From the IMG/VR virus record IMGVR_UViG_3300036766_000180, positions 1 through 40,410 of that record: 40,410 bases of DNA. The stretch is one strand, 5' to 3'. Source of the stretch: a virus. Every line of letters starts with the position of its first letter. Positions within the stretch are counted from its first letter, which is position 1. A program made the translations under genes and the position numbers. The notes beneath the pieces are model-generated. The model ran no database searches. It had not been told where the DNA came from and saw nothing but the letters and a program-made list of their open reading frames with translations. Shown here piece by piece: positions 12,099-20,641 of the stretch.

Positions 12099-13939
12099 AT
12101 GCTATATACTTGGGATTTATTTTTGTATGTATAATATACTGCTGTATTAGAAGTAGTTTTTAATATTTCATATTGACCAGCTGTTTTATTATAATTTACC
12201 TGGTAATGTAAAAATATTTCTTGCTCAATACCTATATTTTTATTAGATTTTAATATAACACCTTTCACCTTATAATTACCCTGACGCTCTGGATATAATG
12301 GATCTATAATATTTACTATATCACCTATATTAACGAAGGGATAACCAAATGTAGTAATACTTCCATAATAACCAGTATAATGTATACTATTTAATCTTTC
12401 ATAACCAAACTTAGCCATATCATATAATGAACCAGAACCAGGTAATAATTTATTAGTACTTCCTGCCCCGGTTAAATTATAAGTATTAGTACCTGCATCA
12501 TAAACTAAATCTATATCACTAGAATAATAATATGTAACAATTGAACCACCAATATCACCAATAACTACATTGGAACTTTTTGTTTTTTTAGACGGATTAC
12601 CAGTAGTAGTATTTACTTCAACTCCACTAATAGGATCAAAATCATTAACTATCTGTGTTGATTTTATTATAGCACCCATTAAAAAATCTTCCTGTCTTTT
12701 CCAACAAAGATTTGATTTTAAGACATTTCCACTTGGTCCATTTAAATAAAAATCATAAAGCCGTGGTTGGTAAACTTCCTGTGGTACATATTGACTATAT
12801 CCAATATTTAAATAGTTTCCAGGGTATCCTGCATTAGATGTTTTATTAAAAATGTAATTAGTTGGTAGATTTAATATCTCATCTGTTCTCCCTAATGGAA
12901 CATTTGAAGCAGATGATTGCTGTAGAAAATAAACATTTTGGTTATATACACTTTTAATAACATCAAAGAGAGTATAAACAGTAGCATTAGATACTATATT
13001 AATATTACCAGCAGATCTAATTGGTTGATTAGCAAGAACAATATTAGGCTTAGGAACCGAAAAGTTACCACTTCCATCTATACTTTTTATAACGCCATTT
13101 ACTTTTTGTGCACCTGTATTCCATATTAATGGATAAATTCCTTTCTTTATTAATAATTGATCATTAATGGTGTTATTTAATACATCCAAAAGAATTCCTG
13201 GTAGCGTATTCTTAGAATATGATTGTGGATTTGAATCCGAATTAACTATATTTACTAATACATAATTACCATCAATATTTTTTACGACACTATTGCCTAA
13301 TCCGACATATGATATTTTTTCACCAGAGTTTAAATTTAAGGTACTAAGATTAAGATTAACAGGATATGATTTATTTGGTATTCTAAGTTGTTTAAAATAC
13401 CACATAAAGTCCTCACAGAGTAATTCTATATTTTCCCCAGATGAAATAGAAGCAATATATCCCTGATATTGTTGATATAATTTTAATGGATTATTCGATG
13501 AGTTTATATTATTTCCATTAAGATATCCCATATAAACCGTTATCATATCTCCTCTATTAAATAAAGGAGTAGCTGTTGCTGCTGGATCCAAGAATTCTAC
13601 TCCTTTAATAGAATCAACATTTTTAACAAACGATTTATCTAAATTATTATAATCAACCGTATTGATAGTTTTTGTTAGCTCTCCACCGTCACTAAATATA
13701 GTATTATCAAACGCATCTATCCCTCTCTCAGATCCTTGAAATCTTTTAAATATATTCCCAGTAAATCTCTTTGGTAATATTATTTTTGCTGTTTGTATTA
13801 GATAATCTATTGATTTACTAATTTCCAAATCCTCGAATAGAGTGAAATAAAATATCTTATCCCTATCTAATGTTTTATTATCAGAAAGGGATATATTAGT
13901 GCACTGTTCTATTTTTATAAAAGTAACTACTTGTAGCAT
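12095..13939 (-). CDS. Baseplate hub protein (late control gene D/gp27-like)
   Basis: The 614-residue product contains L-F-N-R-G-D-M-I-T-V-Y-M-G-Y around residues 127-140, then Y-Q-G-Y-I-A-S-I-S-S-G-E-N-I-E-L-L-C-E-D-F-M-W. That is the signature order of gpD/gp27-type hubs: 'fkrGdxvxixxGY', 'fxGyIxxIxxxxpi.i.cED'. The C-terminal half has F-V-N-I-G-D-I-V-N-I-I-D-P-L-Y-P-E-R-Q-G-N-Y-K-V-K-G-V, a standard phage-hub loop. It should form the trimeric ring that joins tube and spike. The preceding gene (DUF6046-like) ends two bases before its start. Confidence 0.75.
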   Translation of the reverse strand: MLQVVTFIKIEQCTNISLSDNKTLDRDKIFYFTLFEDLEISKSIDYLIQTAKIILPKRFTGNIFKRFQGSERGIDAFDNTIFSDGGELTKTINTVDYNNLDKSFVKNVDSIKGVEFLDPAATATPLFNRGDMITVYMGYLNGNNINSSNNPLKLYQQYQGYIASISSGENIELLCEDFMWYFKQLRIPNKSYPVNLNLSTLNLNSGEKISYVGLGNSVVKNIDGNYVLVNIVNSDSNPQSYSKNTLPGILLDVLNNTINDQLLIKKGIYPLIWNTGAQKVNGVIKSIDGSGNFSVPKPNIVLANQPIRSAGNINIVSNATVYTLFDVIKSVYNQNVYFLQQSSASNVPLGRTDEILNLPTNYIFNKTSNAGYPGNYLNIGYSQYVPQEVYQPRLYDFYLNGPSGNVLKSNLCWKRQEDFLMGAIIKSTQIVNDFDPISGVEVNTTTGNPSKKTKSSNVVIGDIGGSIVTYYYSSDIDLVYDAGTNTYNLTGAGSTNKLLPGSGSLYDMAKFGYERLNSIHYTGYYGSITTFGYPFVNIGDIVNIIDPLYPERQGNYKVKGVILKSNKNIGIEQEIFLHYQVNYNKTAGQYEILKTTSNTAVYYTYKNKSQVYSI

Positions 13940-13940
13940 T

Positions 13941-14681
13941 TTAGAAATTTAATATAGATTGATATGATGTGGGATCATCAGAATAACAAGTTAATGTTAT
14001 TTTTTGTTCTGAATACCTACCTTCCTCTTGTGAAATATTATATTCTTCTATAACAACATAATCTATACCAAATAGATTTAGATAATCAGAAGTTATATTA
14101 ATAGCTACTGGGGCTTCACATATTGAAATTAAATCCTGTATAATTTTCACGGGATAAATTCCATTATAATTTTCACCATTGTATTCTATATCATCACCTA
14201 ATGTTATAGTAGCTTCTATCTGAATCTCATAATCATCTGTATTCATATAAGTTTTAATACTCCCATCTCTACCTAATACTTGATTCCTAATTATTGCTTT
14301 CCTTTGATTTACTTGTATTAAACAAGTTGATATATGTAATTCCGGTAAACTAACTTTATTTATTAGCGTTGTTAAATTATTAGAATCATAAATTTGTTGT
14401 CCGCCTTTACATAATATAATTTTACCTATGTAAGTTTGACCAAACATATTAGTATATGTATTAAATGGTCCCCCATCAATGTCTCTTGTAGGATATCCAT
14501 TTATTTTAGTAGCTTCAACACCTGTTTCTATTAAAGCATCTTCAATTTTGGTTATACCAACTTGTTGCGCTAAATTAGCTGCATAATCTATACCATTAAA
14601 TACAACTTCCTTTAATTGTGCATCACTAGGAGTAGTGTTTATAATAAAAGGTACTGGAAAATTATTTTGCTGCTCTGCCAT
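13941..14681 (-). CDS. DUF6046-like tail/baseplate protein
   Basis: The 246-residue product shows the order I recall for DUF6046 proteins of Bacteroidota phages: an N-terminal hydrophobic beta part, then G-R-D-G-S-I-K-T-Y-M … D-D-Y-E-I-Q-I-E-A-T, then Y-P-V-K-I-I-Q-D-L-I-S-I-C, then L-N-L-F-G-I-D-Y-V-V-I-E-E-Y and Q-E-E-G-R-Y-S-E-Q-K-I-T-L-T-C-Y-S-D-D-P. Its place between tape measure and hub matches LysM-type baseplate-tube connectors (like T4 gp53 or P2 gpX functionally). The role is inferred from gene order. Family recognition is from memory of the motif pattern. Confidence 0.65.
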   Translation of the reverse strand: MAEQQNNFPVPFIINTTPSDAQLKEVVFNGIDYAANLAQQVGITKIEDALIETGVEATKINGYPTRDIDGGPFNTYTNMFGQTYIGKIILCKGGQQIYDSNNLTTLINKVSLPELHISTCLIQVNQRKAIIRNQVLGRDGSIKTYMNTDDYEIQIEATITLGDDIEYNGENYNGIYPVKIIQDLISICEAPVAINITSDYLNLFGIDYVVIEEYNISQEEGRYSEQKITLTCYSDDPTSYQSILNF

Positions 14682-14690
14682 ATTAATATT

Positions 14691-16475
14691 TTATTTTGTT
14701 CTAGCTTCTATTTGATTAATACTATCCCCAAGTGCTTGTGATAATAGCTCCTCTACTTCGTCCTTTATCAGTTTTCTATTATTAGGTTCTAAGAAAGCTC
14801 CTCCCGTTGAAGTATTTTCTATTTTGAAATTACCCATACCTCCATTAATAGTTACATATATGTTGGTATTTTTTGGGCCCTTGACATTTAATTCAGAGGC
14901 ATTATTCTTATTTCGTATACCAGAATCTGGAGATTTTAAACCCGAATTAATATGAAGAAATTTTCCGAATTTAAGTAATATTTTATCGGATAAGGATTTC
15001 TCCCCCTTTCCTGCCATAAATTCTAAAAAAGCTGGACCGTGTAAATTTGGATTTATTGATTCTGATTCTACTGGATTATTTCTTAATACTTCTCTATCCC
15101 TTCTCTCCTTAGCTAGTCTTTTCTTGTATTCATTCTTTTCCATTATATTCCACCATTCAATAGGTTCGCCATTTTCCTTTGTTCCAAAGGCTCCTTTGTC
15201 CTGCCCTAATAAATGTGCAACCACGTCTGTAGCCATCCAAGCAATACCAACAACAGTAGCTCCTTTAACTATATTTCCTACTACCCCTCCAGCCCTAGCT
15301 GCTATACCTCCTGCAGCCGCAGCCTCTGCAGTTGTTAAAGATGATGCTGCACTTGATATTGGTTGTCCCATAGAATTTACTAATCCTGTTGCTGCAGGAG
15401 CTGCTAATGAAGATACACCCATTTTAGATGCCATTAATTGTATAGCGGTAGCTGCTTCTGCCGCGGCTACTCCTAAACCTTGTATAGAGATTGTAGTTTT
15501 TTCAGTAGCAGATTGCTCTAATACTTTAACGCCATTTATCTTTTCTATCCACTCAGTAAATTTCTTTAATCCATTTAATAATCCTTTACCAACTAAAAAT
15601 ATAGTTAGATCTTTAAGGCCAATTATTAAACTTGTAGCTATATTCTTAATTGTTTCGAAATGATTTGTAACCATTTCATTAATCCAATCAATAACTTTTT
15701 CCATCCCTGGTAAAAATCTTTCCTGTATAGCTAATCCCATTTTACCTAAATTATCTCTAAGTGCATCTAGTCCTTGATTTAATTTATATTCAGGATCGGC
15801 TTCGTTCATAGCATTTCTCCTACCTTTAACCCCGGGAAGATTTTTAATTATTTCAAGCATTTCAGCTCCATAATCATGACCCTTTAATCCAGCTCTCTTG
15901 ATCTTTTCTTCATTTTCCTGATATGCAGTTGGACCAAATTCGGCAAAGATTTTTTTAATATTTTCTTTATAACCTTTATTAGATGGCTTTAAAGATAAAA
16001 CCTGCTGAAGCTTTCTTCCTGCTTCCTCTATATCTCCACCATCAGCAATATTAGCAGCTGTCTTAGAAAATTCTTCCCGAAATGCTTCATTAGCATTACT
16101 AAAAGCCTTTATTAGATTATTTTGGAATTTAGCTACATCTACATCATTTAAAAATCCTAATTTGGATAATTCTTCTCTCTCATTCTTTAAATTTTCAACA
16201 AATTCCTTGGAATACTTTCCACTATTTTTTAATTGATTATTCATTATAGCAACTTGAATGTTCAAGTCCTTCATTTCCTCCATTCCTTCTTTAATGAACT
16301 CAAATCCTTTAAATGCAGCAAAACCAATACCTAATGTAGTAAATAATTCCTTACCAACCTCATGTATTTTTTCTAATCTTTTTTCAAGATTTTCTGCACT
16401 TTTTTCCGCATGTTCCATTACTTTCGTAAAGTTGTCATGCAGGTTTAAACCATAATTAATAGTATTTTCTGCCAT
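14691..16475 (-). CDS. Tail tape measure protein
   Basis: The 594-residue product is helical and Lys/Glu-rich at its start (V-M-E-H-A-E-K-S-A-E-N-L-E-K-R-L). It has a hydrophobic Ala/Gly segment in the middle (roughly 330-420, A-A-A-E-A-A-T-A-I and A-A-A-G-G-I-A-A-R-A-G-G-V-V-G-N-I) and a beta-rich C-terminus that ends in a helix. Length, coiled coil plus hydrophobic patches, and position right after the frameshifting chaperone genes define tape measure proteins. At about 1.5 Å per residue the tail would be roughly 90 nm. The gene follows a terminator and has its own ATATATA motif. Confidence 0.8.
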   Translation of the reverse strand: MAENTINYGLNLHDNFTKVMEHAEKSAENLEKRLEKIHEVGKELFTTLGIGFAAFKGFEFIKEGMEEMKDLNIQVAIMNNQLKNSGKYSKEFVENLKNEREELSKLGFLNDVDVAKFQNNLIKAFSNANEAFREEFSKTAANIADGGDIEEAGRKLQQVLSLKPSNKGYKENIKKIFAEFGPTAYQENEEKIKRAGLKGHDYGAEMLEIIKNLPGVKGRRNAMNEADPEYKLNQGLDALRDNLGKMGLAIQERFLPGMEKVIDWINEMVTNHFETIKNIATSLIIGLKDLTIFLVGKGLLNGLKKFTEWIEKINGVKVLEQSATEKTTISIQGLGVAAAEAATAIQLMASKMGVSSLAAPAATGLVNSMGQPISSAASSLTTAEAAAAGGIAARAGGVVGNIVKGATVVGIAWMATDVVAHLLGQDKGAFGTKENGEPIEWWNIMEKNEYKKRLAKERRDREVLRNNPVESESINPNLHGPAFLEFMAGKGEKSLSDKILLKFGKFLHINSGLKSPDSGIRNKNNASELNVKGPKNTNIYVTINGGMGNFKIENTSTGGAFLEPNNRKLIKDEVEELLSQALGDSINQIEARTK

Positions 16476-16489
16476 AGCTTATATATAGG

Positions 16490-16501
16490 TTATATATCTC
16501 T
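16490..16501 (-). promoter_or_regulatory. Late-region ATATATA motif
   Basis: Minus strand AGAGATATATAA, 14 bases before the tape-measure ATG and downstream of the terminator at 16715-16751. Confidence 0.55.
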
Positions 16502-16570
16502 ATTTTGGGGTCTAATAAACTTTAAAGAATTCTTAACAATAAAGTTCTTAATTATTCAAAAAAATTGCTG

Positions 16571-16578
16571 TATATTTG
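16571..16578 (+). promoter_or_regulatory. Bacteroidota-type -7 box on the plus strand
   Basis: TATATTTG lies 4 bases before the ATG at 16583. If it acts as a -7 element, transcription would begin at or very near that ATG, giving a leaderless message. No convincing -33 TTTG is seen. Confidence 0.4.
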
Positions 16579-16582
16579 CTTT

Positions 16583-16729
16583 ATGAAAAATACTTTAATT
16601 CTTTCCGTCTGTGTTTTAATTTTAATACTCTGTTTTACTTATTTACCGACAGATGTTTCAGCAGTAATAAGTATGCTAATTTGTATAACAGGTATTATAT
16701 TAATAAGTACGCACAAAAAAAAGGAATAG
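16583..16729 (+). CDS. 48-residue two-helix membrane protein, antisense to the late operon
   Basis: An ATG at 16583 opens 48 codons to TAG 16727-16729. The product has two hydrophobic helices (L-I-L-S-V-C-V-L-I-L-I-L-C-F and V-I-S-M-L-I-C-I-T-G-I-I-L-I-S) joined by T-Y-L-P-T-D-V-S-A, with a basic tail H-K-K-K-E. It is the only convincing plus-strand gene inside the 30-kb leftward late block. It has its own TATATTTG box and shares the bidirectional terminator at 16715-16751. This unit structure is that of a moron, an independently expressed added gene, possibly a holin-like or superinfection-immunity protein. The function is unproven. Confidence 0.55.
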   Translation: MKNTLILSVCVLILILCFTYLPTDVSAVISMLICITGIILISTHKKKE

Positions 16730-16751
16730 TTATTTTCTATTCCCCTTTTTT
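16715..16751. terminator. Bidirectional rho-independent terminator
   Basis: GGAATAG (16723-16729) pairs perfectly with CTATTCC (16737-16743) around a 7-base loop. On the minus strand eight Ts follow (16722-16715), and on the plus strand CC plus six Ts follow (16746-16751). It closes both the tail-chaperone message (-) and the antisense membrane gene (+). The stop codons of both genes lie within the stem or loop. Confidence 0.8.
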
Positions 16752-16990
16752 CTACCTGCTATTTTCTTAATTAGAGGTTTATGTGTTATTTTAGGTATAG
16801 GTAAATTTAAAGTATTAATAGGAACACTTTCATCCATATGTCCCATCTTAATAAGACAATATCTTAATTCCCCCCATCTCATCAAAAGTTCCTCATCGGT
16901 TAATGTATCGGGATCTATTTTAAAATGAAATCTTATCCAAGCGGAGATAATTCGCTCTTCTGGTGAATCATCATTTACCTTCCAAGCTAT
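16730..16990 (-). CDS. Tail assembly chaperone, frameshift extension (T-like domain)
   Basis: In the -1 frame relative to the upstream chaperone gene, an uninterrupted frame of 86 codons runs from the end of the A10 run to TAA at 16732-16730. Its product begins I-A-W-K-V-N-D-D-S-P-E-E-R-I-I and continues W-I-R-F-H-F-K-I-D-P-D-T-L-T-D-E-E-L-L-M-R-W-G-E-L-R-Y-C, ending with a basic tail. It has no useful start codon of its own near its beginning. As with lambda G/GT and many phages, I infer that it is made only as a C-terminal extension of the upstream protein by -1 slippage, giving a fusion of about 213 residues that recruits tape measure and tube subunits. Confidence 0.75.
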   Translation of the reverse strand: MAWKVNDDSPEERIISAWIRFHFKIDPDTLTDEELLMRWGELRYCLIKMGHMDESVPINTLNLPIPKITHKPLIKKIAGRKKGNRK

Positions 16991-17370
16991 TTTTTTTTTG
17001 TTTCTTCGTAGATATCTATACTTGAGCTTAATACCTTATTAGTAGAAAGAATAGCACCTACGTTAATATCATCGTAAATAGGATTTTCCGATCCTATACG
17101 AGGATCAGATTCTTCCTTTATAAGACATAATTGTAATAAATAATTGCCTGATTCTACTTTCCCTTTTTCTATCAGTATAGAGACCGCCTGTAATTTTGCA
17201 GCCCTAATGGGGGTTTTAAGGAACCCAATAGCTATATCCAATGGGGATTCCTTTTCCAGTAAACAAATTGGATGTACTTTTGTATTTAATTGTAACGATA
17301 ATTCAGCTGCTTTAGTTTGAGCGAATTCATTAGCTTCAGTTAAGCTAGCAAAGGTTTGTGATTGGAACAT
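16987..17370 (-). CDS. Tail assembly chaperone (G-like) with slippery A10 end
   Basis: The 127-residue product ends E-E-T-K-K-K just before TAG, where the coding strand has ten consecutive A's (complement of 16990-16999). A ribosome slipping back one base there enters the 86-codon frame at 16730-16990. Position between tail tube and tape measure genes plus a conserved-type slippery run is the hallmark of phage tail assembly chaperones. The protein is mixed helix with L-Q-A-V-S-I-L-I-E-K-G-K-V-E-S-G-N-Y-L-L near the middle, similar in style to chaperones that contact the tape measure. A -1 slip on a plain A run is known for other phages. Efficiency cannot be judged here. Confidence 0.8.
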   Translation of the reverse strand: MFQSQTFASLTEANEFAQTKAAELSLQLNTKVHPICLLEKESPLDIAIGFLKTPIRAAKLQAVSILIEKGKVESGNYLLQLCLIKEESDPRIGSENPIYDDINVGAILSTNKVLSSSIDIYEETKKK

Positions 17371-17393
17371 ATCTTTCTTTATATTTATTTAGA

Positions 17394-17405
17394 TTATATA
17401 TCTCA
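17394..17405 (-). promoter_or_regulatory. Late-region ATATATA motif
   Basis: Minus strand TGAGATATATAA, directly downstream of the tube terminator and 23 bases before the tail-chaperone ATG. The terminator-then-motif order supports a promoter role. Confidence 0.6.
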
Positions 17406-17439
17406 AAATAAAAACTGAGATTAGGGATAATCTCAGTTT
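17405..17439 (-). terminator. Rho-independent terminator after the tail tube gene
   Basis: AAACTGAGATT (17412-17422) pairs perfectly over 11 bp with AATCTCAGTTT (17429-17439) around a 6-base loop. On the minus strand the stem runs into TTTTTATTTT. It separates the abundant tube message from the chaperone gene. Confidence 0.85.
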
Positions 17440-17464
17440 CAGTTCTTGTTTGTTCGTTATAGGA

Positions 17465-17905
17465 TTAAGAAAATCTTTCGATCGAACCTATGATTAACGG
17501 TATAGTAACTGTTAAACCAGTACTACCCTGCGTAGCGTTCATTGGATTCTCCATGAATTCAACCTGACCGAGTACGTCTGTACATGCAGAAACTGTAGAT
17601 TGACCAAAATTACCATATGATACAGAGATGTTAAACCAAGGTATAGCTAGAGGGTCTCCATTAGGAGCAGCCTGACATATACTTCTCCAAACATCTAAAT
17701 ATAATGTAATAGATCCGGTATAAGTTACGTTACCATAACCTCTACTAATTGGCTGATTGTACCAACCATAATGATCAACCTTATTCTGCTTACTATCATA
17801 AGATAGAGCAGTAACCTGAGATATAGGGCTTCCTAAAAAGCTAATAGTTAAATTAGCCCAGTCGTAGCTGGTCCCATTTATGAGTGGAACGAATGATAAT
17901 GCCAT
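17465..17905 (-). CDS. Tail tube protein
   Basis: I start at ATG 17905 (M-A-L-S-F-V-P-L-I-N-G-T), because the longer frame from 18025 runs 53 bases into the sheath gene and adds an unlikely basic leader. The 146-residue product has the beta-rich, Gly/Tyr/Asn-rich look of myovirus tubes: Y-D-W-A-N-L-T-I-S-F-L-G near the start, G-Y-G-N-V-T-Y-T-G-S-I-T-L-Y-L-D-V-W in the middle, and L-T-V-T-I-P-L-I-I-G at the end. Its place right after the sheath and before the chaperone/tape measure genes is the usual order. It is followed by the strongest terminator in the window. Confidence 0.75.
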   Translation of the reverse strand: MALSFVPLINGTSYDWANLTISFLGSPISQVTALSYDSKQNKVDHYGWYNQPISRGYGNVTYTGSITLYLDVWRSICQAAPNGDPLAIPWFNISVSYGNFGQSTVSACTDVLGQVEFMENPMNATQGSTGLTVTIPLIIGSIERFS

Positions 17906-17972
17906 TTTAGTTAATTTTATTTTTCTTTTAATATAAGCAGCTTTTAAGGCTTCGCTCATTTTTTGTTTCAAC

Positions 17973-19514
17973 TTATATCGATAAAGAGTATCCGAGGGTA
18001 ACAGATATATTGCGAGCAATACCAATACCTACAATATTAACTACAATATCAATAGTCGAAGTTGATTGTACATTTTGTGAAGGATCTATAAAGCAAGAAT
18101 AAGCAGAGATCTCACCATTAGAAACCATTTGACCCATACTAGGAGCAATAGCATCTTTGAATACTCTAATTGATCCATCAGTAAGAGTACCATCGGCATT
18201 TAGATAAAGATCACTATTTTCAAGAGGAGTAAAAGAACTATAAATTACTCTCTGTGCTTTTCCGATTACCCTATTTCTTTCGATATAAGCGTAGTCAGAA
18301 GTTATTAAACATGCACAATGTGAATCATTCCAATATGATCCAGTTATACCAATCTTATTAATTAAGAAAATATAACCATAAGAATCTAATTGTGTTTGTA
18401 GTCCAGTACTTACATTATGTGATAGAGATCCATTTGCAAAAGAAATTGTTTCATCTTCTGTTCCATTACTAACATTAAATTTACCTACCCAAGCAATATC
18501 ATTTTCTACTTTAGAAAGTGCTACTGTACCAAGACATGCACCCATTGCTGGAACGGAGGTACCTGTTATCATAGATAGCCAAGCGCCTTGAGCTCCACCA
18601 TCTTGTGCAATAACACAAGATACATAGTTATCGCTTCTAGCCCTAAGATTAGGAAGGGTAGAAAGATCACTAATACTAAAGATATTAGATGAATAAATAG
18701 CTGATGCAGGAGAATAGTTATTAAACATTGTAACCCCTACTGCCTGTATAGCATCAAGATCTGCTGTAATGTTAGAGGATGATGTGCCATGTGCACTATT
18801 AACCATGAATTGTCTGATCTCTCCACCAGAGAAGATCTGCATTGAATTAAGTTCCGTAAATGTATAAGTTCCAGGAATTGCATAAAAACCAATCCAAAGT
18901 TTACCATTGGGATGTTTTCTAAAAAATTCTGAGATTTGATAATAGTAAATATTTAATTTACCAGCTACGCCACCAGAAAAAGCACCATTTGTTATAACAC
19001 CAGGAGATAATGGATTACTTTCTGTAACATTAGTACTAATCCCATTAATTGCAATACCTAAACCTGGTCTTGCAGTAAGTATTACACTAGTAGAAGATCC
19101 ACTAGCAACATATCCTGTTGAATATGAATTAGCATTAATAGCAGCCCTTAAGGAGGTTGCTACTATTGATGTTGATGTGTCTGTAGATAATACTGTATAT
19201 GTTGCTAAAACAACTGTATTTGCTGCTCCTCCGTTAATAGTAGGTTCTGGAACTTTAACTGTAATAACATCTCCTGTTGCAGGACGTGCAGAAACAGTGA
19301 AAGTAGCAGTAGCTGCTGTCTCATCACTATAAGTATTGGTAATTCCTAAGTTTACTGCATCTTGTAATGAAAAAACTGCCTGAGGTGTGGACAAAGTCAT
19401 ACAACTTGGAGCAGCTGCTGCATATACAAGATAACCTGAAATATAATCACTACCTGGTATAGGGGTTTGAAGTCCTCCTTGTCCAAGCGTAAAAGTTATG
19501 CCGTTAAGTGCCAT
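17973..19514 (-). CDS. Tail sheath protein (DUF2586-like)
   Basis: At 513 residues this matches the contractile sheath of Bacteroidota myoviruses (DUF2586). The N-terminus reads G-I-T-F-T-L-G-Q-G-G-L-Q. Internal features are K-L-W-I-G-F-Y, then S-V-P-A-M-G-A-C-L-G-T-V-A-L-S-K-V-E-N-D-I-A-W-V-G, then Y-W-N-D-S-H-C-A-C-L-I-T-S-D-Y-A-Y-I-E-R-N-R-V-I-G-K-A, the conserved 'D-Y-x-Y-I-x-x-x-R-v-i-x-K-A' segment, and a beta C-terminus. Residues about 70-175 hold an inserted Ala/Thr-rich domain, probably exposed on the sheath surface. Contraction drives the tube through the envelope. Confidence 0.85.
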   Translation of the reverse strand: MALNGITFTLGQGGLQTPIPGSDYISGYLVYAAAAPSCMTLSTPQAVFSLQDAVNLGITNTYSDETAATATFTVSARPATGDVITVKVPEPTINGGAANTVVLATYTVLSTDTSTSIVATSLRAAINANSYSTGYVASGSSTSVILTARPGLGIAINGISTNVTESNPLSPGVITNGAFSGGVAGKLNIYYYQISEFFRKHPNGKLWIGFYAIPGTYTFTELNSMQIFSGGEIRQFMVNSAHGTSSSNITADLDAIQAVGVTMFNNYSPASAIYSSNIFSISDLSTLPNLRARSDNYVSCVIAQDGGAQGAWLSMITGTSVPAMGACLGTVALSKVENDIAWVGKFNVSNGTEDETISFANGSLSHNVSTGLQTQLDSYGYIFLINKIGITGSYWNDSHCACLITSDYAYIERNRVIGKAQRVIYSSFTPLENSDLYLNADGTLTDGSIRVFKDAIAPSMGQMVSNGEISAYSCFIDPSQNVQSTSTIDIVVNIVGIGIARNISVTLGYSLSI

Positions 19515-19529
19515 TTTTATAATTTATTA

Positions 19530-20174
19530 TTAGTAACTACCGTAGATTCTATTCCGATTCTTTTGGATTTCCTCTCTTAGTTGTTTTCTGCTTTCGAACT
19601 TATTAACCTCTTCTGCAAGAACATCTGGATGCTTATTAATATCCATTGGTTTTAAAAGATATTTATTTTCGTCTATACCTTCCTTATTACACCAATACCA
19701 AACTTGCTTCTTCATATTTGAAGGCATATCCCTTTTATCCGATGGATCTGGTATAAGTTTCTTCTCTGCAGCTTCTTCTCTCCATTTCTTAACCAAATTA
19801 ATAATATCTTCAGCCTTTAAAAATGTTAGAATCTCATCTTCCTCAATTCCTATTGGTTTCCTCATATAAATTTGGTTACCTTCCCTATCTAACATAGGTT
19901 CACCTGATACGAGATATCTTTCTTCATAGTCCATTATTAATTTACTATAAAGTTTTGGTGCAATCGATTTAGGATGTCTATAAAGTTTAACTTTAAACCA
20001 TTCCCTTCCATCAGCACTAAAGAATACATAATTAAAGGGTAATCCTCCTGTGTATTCTTTCCCCTTTCCCCTGATCTCTGCATTCAAAAAATCTGCTATC
20101 TCCTGCAATTCATATGCAGTACAATTCCAAGATTTTTTTTGTTCAATCTTGCCTTCGCCGATCTGTTTTCTCAT
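19530..20174 (-). CDS. Hypothetical structural-region protein, 214 aa
   Basis: The product is soluble and rich in charged helix, with aromatic beta segments (F-N-Y-V-F-F-S-A-D-G-R-E-W-F-K-V-K-L-Y). The C-terminus is Lys/Arg/Glu coiled coil (K-F-E-S-R-K-Q-L-R-E-E-I-Q-K-N-R-N-R). I recognise no domain. It sits between the capsid genes and the sheath, where head-completion or tail-joining factors are often found, but length and composition do not single one out. A hairpin (20206-20236) separates it from the capsid decoration gene. Confidence 0.55.
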   Translation of the reverse strand: MRKQIGEGKIEQKKSWNCTAYELQEIADFLNAEIRGKGKEYTGGLPFNYVFFSADGREWFKVKLYRHPKSIAPKLYSKLIMDYEERYLVSGEPMLDREGNQIYMRKPIGIEEDEILTFLKAEDIINLVKKWREEAAEKKLIPDPSDKRDMPSNMKKQVWYWCNKEGIDENKYLLKPMDINKHPDVLAEEVNKFESRKQLREEIQKNRNRIYGSY

Positions 20175-20205
20175 TTTTCTTTCTTTCTTTTATTCTAATA
20201 TTTAG

Positions 20206-20236
20206 AAGAAGACATACCAAAAAAGTATGTCTTCTT
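20206..20236. terminator. Hairpin between capsid genes and tail genes
   Basis: AAGAAGACATA (20206-20216) and TATGTCTTCTT (20226-20236) form a perfect 11-bp stem with a 9-base loop. The T-tract is poor on both strands, so it may act as a partial terminator or as a 3'-end stabiliser for the abundant capsid message. Confidence 0.55.
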
Positions 20237-20240
20237 AAAA

Positions 20241-20621
20241 TTAAGATGTTGTTAGGAATCCAGAACCAACCCAATCTGCTCCGTTGTAATAGAAGCTAGC
20301 GAATACTGTTTTAGTAGTAGTCAAGGAGAATGTGTTAGTAGGCATTTTAAAACCAGTACTAAAAGTAATAGTAAAAGTAGTAGCTGGAGAAACTAGATCC
20401 GATACTATACAAACCCTAAGAATATCTCCTACGTTTTGTGTACCAACTGTAGCAGTAAGAGTTGTATCACCATTAGTTGTTAATGGTTGAACGTCTGTTT
20501 CATGTTGAGTTGTAACAATGTTTATTGTTGACGCCCAAGCAGGAGTTTGCATGTCATTAGTAAGTACCCTACCTGTAACATCCTGATTAGCTCCTGGGGT
20601 TAAATAATATGTTAGTGCCAT
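20241..20621 (-). CDS. Capsid decoration/head protein
   Basis: This 126-residue beta protein follows the major capsid gene directly. It reads T-G-R-V-L-T-N-D-M-Q, then D-V-Q-P-L-T, then V-G-D-I-L-R-V-C-I-V-S-D-L, then F-S-T-G-F-K-M-P, and ends F-Y-Y-N-G-A-D-W-V-G. The same order occurs at the N-terminus of the fibre-like proteins at 29304-31289, 31314-31859 and 32438-33169, best in the first (T-G-R-V-S-T, V-E-P-L-S, F-N-T-G-F, F-D-G-I-N-Y). A small beta protein next to the capsid gene is typically a decoration protein, and the shared domain suggests that the fibres attach to the capsid through it. Confidence 0.6.
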   Translation of the reverse strand: MALTYYLTPGANQDVTGRVLTNDMQTPAWASTINIVTTQHETDVQPLTTNGDTTLTATVGTQNVGDILRVCIVSDLVSPATTFTITFSTGFKMPTNTFSLTTTKTVFASFYYNGADWVGSGFLTTS

Positions 20622-20641
20622 TTGTTTATGTTTTTATATTT

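Noticed and set aside
15124-15663. 179-codon plus-strand frame
   Set aside because: Antisense to the tape measure gene; its Ala/Pro/Ile-rich product reflects the complementary Gly/Ala stretch.
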